Shown: positions 1-13,177, counted from the stretch's first letter. The stretch: DNA of 64,000 bases from Kitagawia praeruptora (GCA_037693485.1 CM075353.1:63520001-63584000), one strand, 5' to 3'. Notes: generated from the letters alone by a model not told the origin. Translations and numbers: made by a program.

Positions 1-430
1 CGGTGCGGTTTTTCCCTAAAACCGCGGACCAACCCGCGCATGCGGCTTGGTCAAATTTCCAAACCGCAACCGCACCGCAAAATTTAAAAACCGCATAAAC
101 CACACCGCAAAAATGCGGTGTGGTGCGGTGCGGTTTACACATTCGATAAAAATAATTATAAATCTAAAATTTTAATTTTCATGCATGTGAAATAAATTTT
201 TTAAAGTTGTTACTCAACCACATTTCTTAATTCGTATGCGGACCGTATCTGTAGACTTAACGAAATACAAACATTGTAATATGAAATATTGTGATACTAA
301 ATAGATATAGATGGACTAGCGCATTATAATTTATCTCATAAGCCTCTAAAATAAACTATTAATAGGCAATAGGTACTAACGAACCAAATAGCTTGCAAAC
401 TATCCCTTAAATCATTAACAAAATACTAAC

Positions 431-467
<37 letters not shown>

Positions 468-685
468 TATTATATATAATATTATATATATATATAATAT
501 TAAATATTACGGTGCGGTTTGAACCGCATTTTAGAAAACTAAAACCGCAACCCGCACCGCATCGCGCGGTTTGTCAAAATTTGAAACCGCAACCGCACCA
601 CAAAAAATAAAAACCGCGCGGTGTGGTGCGGGTTGGTGCGGTGCGGGCGGTTTTTGCGGTTTGGTGCGGTTTATGATCACCCCTA
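1..685. mobile_element. hAT-type non-autonomous DNA transposon, left end outside the window
   Basis: Two blocks (1-140 and 510-685) are dense in the decamer GGTGCGGTTT and its complement AACCGCACC, in opposite orientations around an AT-rich core. The right edge reads TTTATGATCACCCCTA, which as its complement starts TAGGGGTGATCATAAACC, a typical plant hAT end. There is no transposase ORF, and the left terminus and the 8-bp target duplication cannot be seen. Open frames here are by-products of the GC-rich repeats. Confidence 0.7.
433..464. repeat. (TA)n microsatellite
   Basis: An uninterrupted TA run of about 15 units lies inside the AT-rich core of the hAT element, followed by further imperfect ATATAT to about 505. 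Confidence 0.9.
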
Positions 686-888
686 GTCTAAAGGATCGCA
701 TCCTAGGGAATGTACTAGTCCCATACTTAATACACTCCGAAAGATAGCCTACTCTTGATACCAACTTCTTGTGGACTACCCAAGTTGATTGCGTTTGGGC
801 CAGTTTACTTTGGCTTATTTCGGATTCGGAATCGGGACTCGACCCGATTTTCGAAAAAAGCTCGGGATTTGACCCGGGTTGTCACAAA

Positions 889-900
889 TGGTATCAGAGC
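889..900 (+). other. Primer-binding site of the TRIM-like element
   Basis: TGGTATCAGAGC lies two bases after the LTR end. It is the standard plant LTR-retrotransposon site complementary to the 3' end of initiator methionine tRNA. Confidence 0.85.
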
Positions 901-1103
901 CGACTCTCGAAAGCTTGATTCGTCAAGTTGCCGGAGGTGGGGACACGAAGGCTGGTGGTATTATCCCACAATGGATAGAGGTCCGGAGGTGAGGACACGA
1001 AGAAAGCCGGTATTATCCCACAATGGCTAGGGAGGAACGATCCGCACCTATGGGATATCCATTCAGGCCTGACGAGGATGTCAGTAGTTTAAGTGGGGGA
1101 GTT

Positions 1104-1309
1104 TGTAACACCCCAGTCCCACATCGAGGAGATTTGGGATTTCTGTTCAGTTTATAAGGCAAAGTACTACTACTAAGTGCACCAACAAATCATGATCTTT
1201 TGGGGGCCCGGCTTGTGGACTACCCAAGTTGGTTGCGTTTGGATTATTTCGGAATCGGGACTCGACCCGATTTTCGAAAAAAGCTCGGGATTTGACCCGG
1301 ATTATCACA
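1104..1309 (+). repeat. 3' LTR of the TRIM-like element
   Basis: This 206-bp LTR runs from TGTAACACCCCAGTCCCACA to GGATTATCACA. Its last ~100 bp repeat 770-886, except that the left copy has an additional stretch of about 24 bp around 806-832. It begins and ends with TG and CA. Confidence 0.7.
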
Positions 1310-2181
1310 TAAAAATATACTTGAAATTATACATTTGAATATAATTTATTTTAATACATTCTCATATACTTATACATGAAAATCTAATGATGAATTCCTT
1401 TACATCAATAAATTTTTTTATTGAAGGTGATTTTTTTAAGAAGTTATTGTACAAGAAATTCTTTTAAAAAGAAAGCGAAGGAAAGACGGTCCTGTTTTAT
1501 TTTTACTTAAATTTAAAAATTATTAATATTTTTTAATAAATATTAAAAGAATAAATTAAAGGAATGAATAACTATTGTGATGGCTTATAATTAAACTAGG
1601 AAAAAATGAATTTATAAATATTAAGATATGACATGTCATTGTCTAACATGTTATTAATTATTCATTACGGTGTGGTTTATAACTTTTAAAAGTCAAATAT
1701 ATTTAAGTTCAATCACAGATTATACTTCACTTCACTAATTTATCATTGGATAAATTTTAAAATTAAATCTAATAGTGTATTAAAAATATTTTTTAATAAT
1801 TATTCTCATAATTTTTATATCAGATGATAATTATTAAATAGTAGTCAAAGTTGGATTACTTTAACTTTAAAATTTTGTAAGCCGCCATCTTTTGTGAAAT
1901 GGAGAAACTACCTTACAATTTACAAAATTAATGATAAATTATTTAAATTTAAATAAATTTTATTTAATAAATTCAAATCTAAATTATTCAATTTTTAATC
2001 CGATTTAAGTGGATATCCAAATTTTAAATATCCTACTAAAATGGAACCAAAATCAAAATATAATTTTATAATTTAAAAAATTGAATATTCGATCCAAATT
2101 TTACAAAATGGATATCCAGTTGAGTGACCCGAAAATATCAAAATTTGAGATACATATCCTATCATTGTTTTTTAATTGGTA
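1310..2181. other. AT-rich intergenic stretch, no gene seen
   Basis: No coding frame, RNA gene or clear terminal repeat is visible. It could be the interior of the older minus-strand LTR element whose LTR starts at 8615, but no domain supports that. Confidence 0.5.
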
Positions 2182-2186
2182 ATTTT

Positions 2187-2423
2187 TGTTATAAATAATA
2201 TATATAATAGATAGAGTTAGATAATATAGAGGAGAAAGATCTTCATTTTATTCATCATACAACTCATGTTCATACAATGCTTTATATAGTGTTAGGAACT
2301 TGTAAGTTACAACCATTGAAAAGCCAAAGGTTAGTTAAGTTATAATGAAAATGAAAGGCCAAAGGTTGGTGACATGTAGAAGGTCAAGTAGTTACTAGAG
2401 AGTCATACAAATATATTACAACA
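2187..2423 (-). repeat. 3' LTR of the copia element
   Basis: This 237-bp LTR pairs with 7030-7266. The minus-strand polypurine tract CCAAGGGGGAG lies just inside it at 2424-2434. Differences from its partner include bases near 2212, 2226 and 2331. Confidence 0.93.
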
Positions 2424-2589
2424 CTCCCCCTTGGATGACTCGTACGAACATCATGCCTCGTTAAAACCTTACTAGGAAAAACCCAGTGGGAAAAACCATA
2501 GTGAAGGAAAAAGAGTACATGTGTTGTACATTAGTAAAGTGAAGAATGTACCATATCTCCCCCTCATTTTAACATGACTATGAATATCA

Positions 2590-4252
2590 TCACATATCTC
2601 GAAGTTTCCGCATTCCAATCTTGTATACCAATTTTTCAAATGAAGAAGTAGGAAGTGCTTTTGTAAACAAATCTGCCGGATTTTCACATGAGCGAATCTG
2701 ACAAACATCAATTTCTCCTCTTTGTTGAAGTTCATGGGTGAAGAAGAATTTTGGATCAATGTGCTTCGTCCGATCTCCTTTAATGTAGCCTTCACGAGTC
2801 TGAGTGATACAAGCTTCATTATCTTCGAATAGAACAGTAGGACTTCCTTTATCGACTAAAAGACCACATGATTCTCGAACATGATGGACCAAAGACCTTA
2901 GCCACACGCATTCTCGACTAGCTTCATGTAGTGCCAATAATTCAGCATGATTCGAAGAAGTTGCTGCAAGAGTTTGCTTTGTAGACCGCCAAGATATTGC
3001 GGTATCACCATATGTGAATATGTAACCTGTTTGTGATCTACCTTTGTGGGGATCAGACCGATATCCTGCATCTGCATAACCAACTAATTCTACTTTTGAG
3101 TCTTTAGGATAAAACAAACCCATATCCATTGTACCTCGAAGATATCTAAAAATTTGTTTCACACCAGTCCAATGTCTTCGAGTTGGAGCAGAACTATGTC
3201 TTGCCAATAAATTAACAGAAAAAGCAATATCAGGACGTGTACAATTGGCAAGGTACATTAGTGCACCAATGGCACTAAGATATGGTACTTCAGGACCAAG
3301 AAGTTCTTCTCCCTCTTCTCTTGGGCGGAATGGATCCTTTTTTTTTTCAAGAGAGCGAACAACCATAGGTGTACTCACAAGATATGCTTTATCCATAATA
3401 AATCGCTTAAGGATCTTTTCAATATATGATGACTGGTGGACAAAAATTCCTTTGGATAGATGTTCAACTTGAAAACCAAGGCATAGTTTTGTTTTGCCCA
3501 AGTCTTTCATTTCAAATTCTCTTTTCAAATATTCAATTGTTTCATTAAGCTCATCTGGGGTCCCAATGATGTTTAGATCATCAACATAAACAGCAATTAT
3601 AGTAAACCCCGTTTTTGTCCTTTTAATAAAAACACATGGACAAATTACATTATTGACATATCCATTTTTCAAAAGGTACTCGCTAAGGCGATTATACCAC
3701 ATTCGACCTGATTGTTTCAGCCCGTACAATGATCTTCGTAATTTAATTGAATAAATTTCTTGGGGTCTTGAACTATATGCTTCGGGCATTTTTAATCCAT
3801 CGGGGATTTTCATGTAAATGTCATTATCTAGTGACCCATACAGGTAGGCAGTCACAACATCCATCAAATTCATTCGGAGCCCTTCTAGAATTTATAAGCT
3901 TAGTAAAAATCTGAATGTTGTTGCATCCATTACCGGGGAATAAGTCTCTTCATAATCAATTCCCGGTCTTTGTGAGAAGCCTTGTGCAACAAGACGTGCC
4001 TTATATCTCATTTTTCTCATTTCTTCTGCGCACAAATACCCATCTATATCCAACGGGTTTCATACCTGCAGGTGTTTGGAAAATAGGTCCAAAAACTTGA
4101 AGTTTTTCAAGTGATTTCAATTCTGCCTCAATTGCTTCTTTCCATTTTGGCCAATCATTTCTTCTTTTACATTCATAGATCGATCTGGGTTCATGATCCT
4201 CGATTTCTTTAGAAATGTCAAGTGCAGCTGCATATGCAAATATTTCATCCAT
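2590..4252 (-). pseudogene. Copia reverse transcriptase and RNase H, frameshifted
   Basis: Translation from 4252 gives the N-terminal part of copia RT (KWKEAIEAEL, then TPAGMKPVGYRWVFVRRRN). The reading frame is lost near 4001 and recovered by 3873, so at least one frameshift lies between. The main frame (3873-2590, 427 residues) contains the RT fingers and palm (SLYGLKQSGRMWYNRL), the catalytic motif YVDDLNIIG and the connection region. It then has an RNase H (GYADAGYRSDPHKGRSQTGY, through ATSSNHAELLA) that ends at ADLFTKALP, the usual copia C-terminus. A further frame break near 4250-4300 separates it from the upstream linker. The YVDD motif is intact, but no full-length product is possible. 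Confidence 0.93.
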
Positions 4253-4472
4253 GACATTTCTTTTCTATTCCACCTTTTCCCTGAAATGATATAATTTATC
4301 GAGATCTCTTCATTGTCCTCAATTTCAGGTGTTTGATCATTCTTTGAAGACGTCTCTTCAGTGATCAATTCTATTCATTTGGAATGATGACATTTGATGT
4401 CCCAGCTTGTTTATCAAGTTTCCTTAATTTTCTCGGATTTTTATCTTTGGATCCAATAGGTCTACCACGCTT

Positions 4473-5684
4473 CTAGCGTGCTTTAGACTCATTTGCTAGC
4501 AGGATTTTATTTTCTTCATTAGGAAGTGTTATTTTAGAAGGAACATTGACAACCGATATATGTGACTTCGTCACTGTCTTGACATCAGTAAATGAATCGG
4601 GTAATTTATTTGCAATCTCTTGTAGGTGGATAATCTTTTGAACTTCAAGTTCACATTGATTTGTGCGAGGATCATAATGAGACAGAGATGCTGCATTCCA
4701 CAAAATTTCTTGTCTTTTTTTTTCAAATTTCGACTTATCTCCCCCTAATGCAGGAAAAACTGTCTCATCAAATTGACAGTCGGCAAATCTTGCCTTAAAT
4801 AAATCACCAGTCATGGGCTCCAAATATTTTATAATTGAGGGAGAGTCAAACCCAACGTATACCCCTAATCTTCTTTGGGGTCCCATTTTTGTTCGTTGGG
4901 GAGGAGATATCGGAACATAAACTGCACACCCAAAAACTCTTAAGTGAGAAATATTTGGTTCTTGACCATTTACAAGCTGCATTGGGGAATATTTATGATA
5001 AGCAGTCGGTCTTAAACGAACAAGTGACGCAGCATGTAATATTGCATGTCCCCAAGCAGTATTTGGCAATTTTGTTTTCATAAGCAAGGGCCTAGCAATC
5101 AATTGTAGCCTCTTAATAAAAGATTCTGCTAAACCATTTTGGGTATGCGTATGCGGAACCGGATGTTCCACATCAATCCCAATTGACATGCAATAATCGT
5201 TAAAAGATTGAGAAGTAAATTCTCTTGCATTATCCAATCGGATTTTCTTAATTGCATGATCTGGGAATTGTGTCCTTAATCGAATGATTTGGGCAAGGAG
5301 TCTTGCGAATGCAACATTACGTGTGGACAATAAACTAACATGCGACCAACGTGTCGATGCATCTATAAGTACCATAAAGTTATGAAATGGTCCACTTGAT
5401 GGTGTAATAGGTCCACATATATCTCCTTGAATTCGTTCCAAAAAGGATGGGCATTCAATTGCTACTTTCACATGCGATGGCTTTGTTATTAGTTTTCCTT
5501 GAAAGCAAGCAACACAGGAAAAATCTTTGGACAATGGAACAATCTTATTCTTTAGAGGATGTCCATTTGAATTTTCAATAATTCTTCGCATCATTGTTGA
5601 ACCCGGATGGCCTAAACGATCATGCCACATAAGAAAATTTTCCGGGTCTGATAATTTTTGGCTCATTAACATGTGTGTCTCCAC
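4473..5684 (-). pseudogene. Copia integrase with GAG-pre-integrase domain
   Basis: This 403-residue frame begins in the GAG-pre-integrase segment, with zinc-binding pattern H-x3-H...C-x2-C in MWHDRLGHPGS and CVACFQGK. The integrase core follows, with acidic positions visible in QGDICGPI, LDNAREFTS and NGLAESF. LDNA replaces the more usual LDNG. The tail includes RVFGCAVYVPI and YVGFDSPSIIKYLEP, both typical of copia. A TAG at 4473-4475 ends the frame just before a basic RGRPIGSKDKNPRK segment that continues in the same frame downstream, so the stop is a lesion and not the natural end. Confidence 0.92.
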
Positions 5685-5758
5685 TGGATTAATAAAGGTA
5701 TAATATAATCCAGATTTATATGATGGGAGTTTTTCTATTATTTGTTTCCTCCCAGAGA

Positions 5759-6106
5759 CTATAGACGTGATACATAGATATTCATCGTCATATTAAAATG
5801 AGGGGGAGATATGCGAGCTTTTTGGAGTATCACCGTTTTTTGGTGGTCATATCTTTCTTTGAGATCCTTCCAAAGAATTGATGGATCTTTAATAGTTAAA
5901 TATTCTGTTTTTAGGCCTTCATCAAGGTGATGGCGAAGAAATATCATAGCATTTGCCTTATCTTGTTCGGAGGTTTTATTTCCCTCTTTTATAGTGTCAC
6001 CAAGGCCCATTGCGCTAAGATGGATTTCGGCATCAAGAATCCATGTCAAATAATTTTTTCCGGTGACATCAAGTGCGTTGAACTCAAGTTTTGTAAGATT
6101 CGACAT
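5759..6106 (-). pseudogene. Copia gag, N-terminal fragment only
   Basis: The ATG at 6106 opens MSNLTKLEFNALDVTGKNYL, the usual start of plant copia gag (UBN2/DUF4219 type), followed by WILDAEIHLSAMGLGDTI. Only about 115 residues remain before a stop at 5759. The rest of gag, the CCHC zinc knuckle and the whole protease are absent, and the next recognisable coding starts at the GAG-pre-integrase region around 5684. The gap is only ~75 bp, so an internal deletion of roughly 1 kb is inferred. Confidence 0.9.
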
Positions 6107-7029
6107 AGCCACTAAAAAATAATTTCAAATAATGTCAATTTATTAAATAAGCATAAACACAACATGTGTTATCAAAAATATTATATTAACATGGACACAT
6201 ATAATTTGATGACAACTCCAATAAGAAAATCATGCATAATCAAGGACATATTAATATTTGTAATGTTCAATGTGCATGCATATTAATCCATTTTGCTATC
6301 ATCTTTAATAAAGTTGCTACTTTAATCAAATAGACAAACAATTTGATATCATAGAATTTTAAGCAAATAGGGACATGTTGCATGCATTGTCTACTCCACA
6401 GAAAGTAAAGATAACATATTTTATGCTAATTTAATTATTCCATAAAACAGTCCCAAAATACATAAATATTATCTAAAAGATTAAACAAAGAATTTGCTAA
6501 ATTGTTAAATACCACAAAACCGAGAGAAAAATTTGAAAATATATAAATGATCACTATAACACTTTATCATTCATATTTATAAATAAATGAAAATAAGTTA
6601 CTATATTCGGGTTCCCCAAATTTTATCAACTAAAGCACATAATTTATTATATAAAACCAAAATTTTGAACACATGAGATATATCAACAGAATTCACAAAT
6701 AAAAACTAAATATATTATGCACTTGAAATTTTTTTTGTAGAAATATTGTAAGCTAATAGCATGTAAAACACTTCCTTTTTTAAATGAATTATCAATGCAG
6801 GTTGAATGGATTTGAACTAATGTTCAAGGGTCACAAGGAAACACAAAGAAAATAATCCAAATCTACACTTAAATTATTATGGAGCTTGTGTATTAACATG
6901 AACTTATACAGAGAGTTTGTGTGGTTCGTACCTTGTACTTTATGGAAGCAGAAATACTTGTTTTACTTTAATCACCTCTTGAATCACTTGGAGGTTCTTC
7001 TCACATAAAGAATAATCGTGCTGATAACG
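6107..7029 (-). other. Copia 5' leader and primer-binding region
   Basis: This ~920-bp non-coding leader lies between the 5' LTR and gag. Next to the LTR (7011-7029, minus strand) is CGTTATCAGCACGATTATT, a PBS-like motif common in plant copia elements. No gene is seen in the leader. Confidence 0.75.
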
Positions 7030-7266
7030 TGTTATAAATAATATATATAATAGATAAGGTTAGATAATAGAGAGGAGAAAGATCTTCATTTTATTCATCA
7101 TACAACTCATGTTCATACAATGCTTTATATAGTGTTAGGAACTTGTAAGTTACAACCATTGAAAAGCCAAAGGTTAGTTAAGTTACAATGAAAATGAAAG
7201 GCCAAAGGTTGGTGACATGTAGAAGGTCAAGTAGTTACTAGAGAGTCATACAAATATATTACAACA
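7030..7266 (-). repeat. 5' LTR of the copia element
   Basis: This 237-bp LTR has a minus-strand TATA box (CTATATAAAG, 7123-7132) that would drive the element's transcript leftwards. It is bordered by the target duplication ATTTT at 7267-7271. Confidence 0.93.
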
Positions 7267-7271
7267 ATTTT

Positions 7272-8614
7272 AATATTTTTGTTTTACAAAATGGATACTT
7301 AGTATTTTTATATAATTGCTAAATGCCATAAAATTTTGCTTCATCCCATAATGAGAGATTACGGTTTTGACCTTACTTGTCTTTCATTATCATACTATCC
7401 TTGAGAGAGAGCGAACTAATTCTATCAATACGCCACTGATATTCTATTCGTTTTGCGATTCGCTCCTGCTCCTGGCGATTCCGCTCGAATTTAATTTCTA
7501 TCAGTGAATTTCGACTTGTCCGACCTGGTTGACATCCCCTTGAAATTCATTAGAGATAACAAGAATCATGAAGCTTTGAAAAAAATAGTTGTCATATCAA
7601 GACAAATGTCACCCACTGGTGACCATAGGATTATGAGTTTCGAAACAACCCTTATTGGAAATAAGAGAATTTACTGAGAGATCAATATGATCATAAGAAC
7701 TCACGTTGCGTGTCTCAGTTAAGACATTACTAAAGGTAATTAGCCTTCTTGTATTTCACAACTCACAAGTGATGGCGTCCCATCAGACTTCTATCACACA
7801 GACAGATAGTCCTTGTGGCCCCTATATGTATAGGGTTGTTCGTCTCAGTGGAAGTTGAGAAGTATGAAAGAAATTCAAAGTCAAGTCAATGACAATCATC
7901 TTCTGACAATTAATTCTCAAAGGGACACCTTGGATTAAAATCGAACAATTTCCAAGGCGCGATTTCCAAAGAAAAGGATAACCAGAAAGATACTAGTATT
8001 CAACAAGCAAGTGGTGCTATATCACCATTGAATTATCCACTATTGAAGAAAAGTGGAAGTTTGAAATAATATCATTTGATAGGGCTTCGAAAACCTGAAG
8101 GTAAGTATAATGAAAGCCCTTGGCACAATTGAAACCAAATATGACTTAACACAAGTATATAAAAAAATAACTTCGAAGAGGAAATATATCCTTTATCACA
8201 ATTCTCTCTTAGAGAGATGTCAAATAATTCATAGATTGGGGAGGTAATCATAAAGATTCACCAATGGGGATATTGCCAAGGTCTCCACGGATGCTTTTTA
8301 TGTCGGCTCCTCTGACGGATAATCGTTCGATCCCAGAGCTGTTCTTTTCCATGCACACCCTAAGGTGCTTGATAACTTACGTCATCGTCGACTCGTAATA
8401 GTCACTAAGGATTCAATCATCGACACTAATAATCGCAGGGAATTCTATCTCAACATATCCTTCAACTTAGCATTCAAATCTTAACTTAATCATTGGCACT
8501 ACACCCGGTAGTCCAACATGAACTCTACATGAGCTCCGACGTTCTCACATAACTATACACACTCCTACTCACTCTCGTTTCTAGTTTACTATAACCTTAG
8601 CTCTGATACCACTC
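7272..8614 (-). other. Probable interior of an old minus-strand LTR element, no domain recognised
   Basis: It abuts the primer-binding site at 8600-8611, so it should be 5' leader or gag of the element whose LTR starts at 8615. No gag or pol motif is recognisable. A short minus-strand open stretch near 7420-7530 encodes a charged peptide (FERNRQEQERIAKRIEYQ) but stops soon after. The copia element inserted at its left side. Confidence 0.4.
8600..8611 (-). other. Primer-binding site of the large minus-strand LTR element
   Basis: On the minus strand TGGTATCAGAGC (initiator Met-tRNA complement) lies three bases past the LTR end ...GGGGGCGTTACA. This fixes both the orientation and the LTR boundary at 8615. 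Confidence 0.85.
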
Positions 8615-11600
8615 TGTAACGCCCCCAAATCCGGGGTCAGAGATTTGGTCGTCACGCGGAAATCCTTAATAACAAATCACCTGCTTAACCACATTAAACC
8701 ATCTGTAGTCATTAACAATTAAGTTACAACATTTGAGACCCCAACCACCAAGCATCTTTTAGGTTATAGGGCTAGAAACAAGAATCAACTCCTTACTACT
8801 AGTATGACTTCGTTGAGAAGTACACCAGCAACTAATACTATTTTGCGCAAAGTAACACATATATTACACATCAATATACTTACATATAACTTACTCCAGA
8901 TATAAACTTTCTAGATCATATCGTCTTCATAAGGGCACGCTGCCCGCTTCATCTAAGCCATGCAGATAACCTCGTCCGGCCATCTTCCACTGAAAAGTTA
9001 ATATTTGAAAACAAGCAAGTATGAGCGAAAGAATTACTCAGCAAGTTATTACTAGAGTTTAACAAAATATCCCATCAGATGTATGGGTTTCCAACATTCA
9101 ACCGATATTTAATATCATTCTTGAAACATTTATAACCACGAAATTCTATAGGGAAAGTATAATGTTTGAAAATAATATCAACTGAACATTGTACCAATAT
9201 AATATAAAAGATGCCATTACAAAGTAATTAAAATAGATTATATCCATAAATAGCCACATCTTGTTTGCGCAGTAATACACCAACATAAACTTGTTGGTTA
9301 TTCAATATGAAATCACTTACTTGTTGATAATATAATATCAGTTTCTCTTCTTACTGTAAAACAACTTCATCATTTCATACCATTTTCCTTTTCAGTACAC
9401 AACTCTGAAAACCATTATCAATTCTTTCTTTTAAAGAAAATGTTGGGGATTTCCACTGTTGCCGAATACGTGAGCCACGATGATCAGTCGTCCTCCGTAC
9501 CCGTCCCTTTTTACTACCGGTAGAAGGAGGAAGGTACACCACTACATCCCCCTGGAGGAAGGTACACCACTACATCCTCCTTCGGCAACTCTTGGGCCGA
9601 ATTAAAATATTGATTGCTGGACTGTGCCGCACACAGCCTCCTACGCTTATTGTTGCAATTCCCCTTTGTCAATCATTATTCCATTTATACAAATACCATT
9701 CCACATTTTTCCATTTCAATTTCCATTTCCATTCCCACTTTCATTCACATATGTCATCTCCATTTCACATTTCCATATTCGTATTATAACCATTTGAAAA
9801 CATCTATACAGGTATATCATCAGTGTATCAATTCAAGACATACATTCATTTCATTATGAAATTCCTTGAAATAACCTTTTAACAATATTTAATCATCCTT
9901 AAACAATTAAAAATATCTAAAGAATAACTATTCAATAATCCCTTTTTAAATGAATATTATAATTAATATTCATTAAATTAAATAACCCTTGAAATAACAA
10001 TTATCGATATCATTCCAGATATTTTTAACCAAAAATGTCTTATTTATAACCATCGAAATATTTTTATTATTCCGGAACAAAGCGATTTTAAGAAAACATT
10101 TTAAAAATAATATTCATCTAATTAAATAAATTTAATTAGACGAATAAGGTTTATTTAATTAGTAGATGCTTCAAGAGGTATCTAATAATTAAATAAACAC
10201 TAATTTATTGGTGATGTTGCCATTAGGTTAATTATTGCGAAATCCTTTCTAAAAACTTTGTCCGGGTTTTCGAAAATATACCTCTCAAGATAATCCCTTC
10301 CACTTTTCCATTCATATACCAATACCTTTAAAATACACCAACTAAAATACTTTACATGTAAGTCCCTTTTAAGAAAATCTGTAGACATCAACCCTTGTCC
10401 CCTTATATAACAAAATATTTATTAATAACGTCTGAAAGAGTTTAGAACTCAAATATCCTCAATTTACACATAACGGTAATATTATAAAATAACTTTAGAT
10501 AACAACTGATAACATAATATCATAAAAATAACCATAATAACAACTGATACCATTCCTTCCCATATCACTTTACTCTTTATAGTATATCACTCTCTCTATA
10601 TCACATACATTTCCAGTCAAACCATTTTACTTAAAAGTAAACAATTTATCAAGATAAAGATAAAAGAAATCTCGCAAATATGGAGTGAAGTCTTATTCCA
10701 CATATTTCATATATTTCAAAATAAATATACTCTGAACGATAGAGTATGTATAAATAAACTTGCCTCTGGTCCTTAGCACCAAACAGAATACCGCGAATAA
10801 ATCCTTGGCGTTTCGCCCAGCAGTTCCATGAACTTTACACGATGCCTCGATCCTTCCTTTTTGATACACGTTGCTCCACTCGATCACGCCCTAACGGTAC
10901 TGTAATTGTTACGAGTACGTGTCAGTCCTACCTCGTATCTCGAGTAGACACCACTCGGAATTACCACTAAGTCACATAAAGTCGTACTATAGTTGTTATC
11001 CCTATAGCTGACTACTCAAATACCAATTAATGCACATAACACATTTAGTCAACTTCACTTAACATATACAATTATAATACTAGTGTCATTTTATGACAAA
11101 TCTAAGTTTATAAATAATCCTCAAAACGCATTTAATCCCCGAAACACATAAATCCTTGAATTAACACATAAATCCTCGAAATAAATCACTTAGTACATAA
11201 ATCCTCGAAATAATTCACTTAGCACATATACACATAAACAGTTAACACCAAAATCATACATTTAAACCATTGAAATCAAATAAGTTAAATAAATTAAAAT
11301 GCAGGGGATTTTTAGAAAATTTCGGCATATAGTATTCGTTTATCGGACTATGGGCACAGCCCCTCCAAAGCAATTCAACCCTGTTTTTTTCAATTCAACC
11401 AATCCAAGGAAAATCAAGTTGCCTCAATTGCAACAACATAAAAGTAAACAAGTACAGAAAGTACCCGCCCAGACATGCGGCACCTAGCACATAAGGAAAA
11501 GTATCCGCCCAGACATGCGGCACCTCAACATTTAAGGAAAGTAAACTAAGTTTATCCACATGTAAGTCAACACCATGTAGTTGACAAATATGACTTCTAA

Positions 11601-12082
11601 CAATTACTACGACCCGACTTATACCATTTAGCACATAGACATTTACCGATAAGCCAACTCTTATAACTATACCTCATATGACAATAACAATTAGCACTTA
11701 GCACTTAGCACTTAGCAATTAGCAATTACAATTTAAACTAACAACTAACAATTAGCAATTAGCACTTCACACTTAACAATTACTATCCCGCACATACAAC
11801 CGGCTCACAATTAACCTTAACAATTATACTTAACTAAACTCTCCGAATTAAATCTCGGAAATTAATTTAACCACGAAAATTGACACATTAAACTCACAAA
11901 TTAAATCTAATTTAATCACAACAATAATCTCACAATTTAAACTAATTAAATTACAATAATTAAACTACATCGAAATTTTACAATTAATTAATTTACCACA
12001 ATTAAATACATAAATTAAAATACGAAGTATACCATTTCGATTCCGACCCACCAAAAATCGAACCATCGGAACCAATCTCCAC

Positions 12083-12130
12083 CATCTCTCTCTCTCTCCC
12101 TCCCTCTCTCTCTCTATCTCTCTCTCTCTG
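12083..12130. repeat. (CT)n-rich microsatellite
   Basis: Imperfect CT/CCCT repeats lie within the long LTR. Confidence 0.85.
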
Positions 12131-13177
12131 CGCCACAGGCGCCACCACGCAGCAGCCACACGGCAACCCACTCTCGAACATTCACACACACCAGTCGTAC
12201 TCCTGCACACACTGGACACATTTTGAATCACTACCACCTGATGCGGCTTGCCGGAAATCGCCACTGGCGGCGGCGGTACCATCACCGGACAACTGGGCAA
12301 CCTCTTACTACACCCCAAACTCCATTTTGAACACTCACGAGTTGTTTTCATGCCTTTAATCAAAGAAACCGAGCCCCCAACCCTTGGACATCAATTCCCG
12401 AATCCACCAGCATATATATATACATACAACTGAATTTAAACTTGAAGATATAGATATATAGTTTATAACTTCAACAAGAATAAGTCAATTTAGGAATTTT
12501 ACAAAGATTGTTGAGTGTTTGTGGGGGTGGAATCGCAAGGAGAGGGAGAGGATTGAGTTCGGTGGAGAGAAAAGTTAAAGGAGAGAGTGAAGAAGAAGGA
12601 ATGAACGGGTGTGAAGAAGATAAGGCCCCAGGGGCAGTTTAGTAACTACACGCTGAAAAATCAATTTAAACCCTTTCAATATCCTCTAAAAATCAAAATT
12701 AACTGGAAAATGGGTGAAACATTAAACTTAACATTTTTAAAATAAAGAGTATAAAATTACGAGCACACACATATTTTTAAAATATTTTTCGGATCAAAAA
12801 TGAATTAAATATGAATTTTCAAAGTTTTGATCCTTTAATTGCAACATAACTCTTAAAATCATTTTAAAATACTCAATCACCCAAATTAATTCACCCAACC
12901 ATTTTAAAAACTAAATAATATTATAAAGATAATATTACAAAAGATTTCATGATTTTTAATTCCTCCGATAATTTTATAAAATTAACAGAGGATCAAAATG
13001 CATGATTTAAATATATTTAAATCCTCAAAAATATAAATAAAATACATCAGCCTTCACAACTCACACAAATCATCATATAAACACATAAACACAACTTCAC
13101 ATACATTCCACCTTCCAACAATAATCACATAACATAGTTCATAATTACACTAAACCAGACAATAATTAAATAATTCG

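Larger units (their letters stand above)
770..1309 (+). mobile_element. TRIM-like miniature LTR retrotransposon with truncated 5' LTR
   Basis: A 5' LTR remnant (770-886) starts TGTGGACTACCCAAGTT and ends TGTCACA. It is followed by a primer-binding site and about 200 bp of non-coding interior that contains a short duplicated motif around GACACGAAG and TATTATCCCACAATGG. A purine tract (AAGTGGGGGAG, 1090-1100) precedes a complete 3' LTR. With no coding capacity and under 0.6 kb in length, it fits the TRIM class. The 5' LTR lacks the first ~105 bp of the 3' copy, so its left boundary and TSD are lost. Confidence 0.7.
2187..7266 (-). mobile_element. Complete but inactive Ty1/copia LTR retrotransposon
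   Basis: Two 237-bp direct repeats (2187-2423 and 7030-7266) run from TGTTATAAATAA to ATTACAACA and are flanked by the 5-bp target duplication ATTTT (2182-2186 and 7267-7271). Domains read on the minus strand in copia order: gag fragment, integrase, reverse transcriptase, RNase H. The rest of gag, the zinc knuckle and the protease are missing. Stops and frameshifts break pol, so it cannot move by itself. About four LTR differences are visible. Confidence 0.95.

Noticed and set aside
755..1030. 91-codon plus-strand frame at the TRIM
   Set aside because: It runs through LTR, primer-binding site and non-coding interior of the TRIM. Not a gene.
9592..9859. Two overlapping plus-strand frames in the long LTR
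   Set aside because: His/Phe/Ser-rich text from a CATTTCCATTT simple-sequence tract, without a motif.
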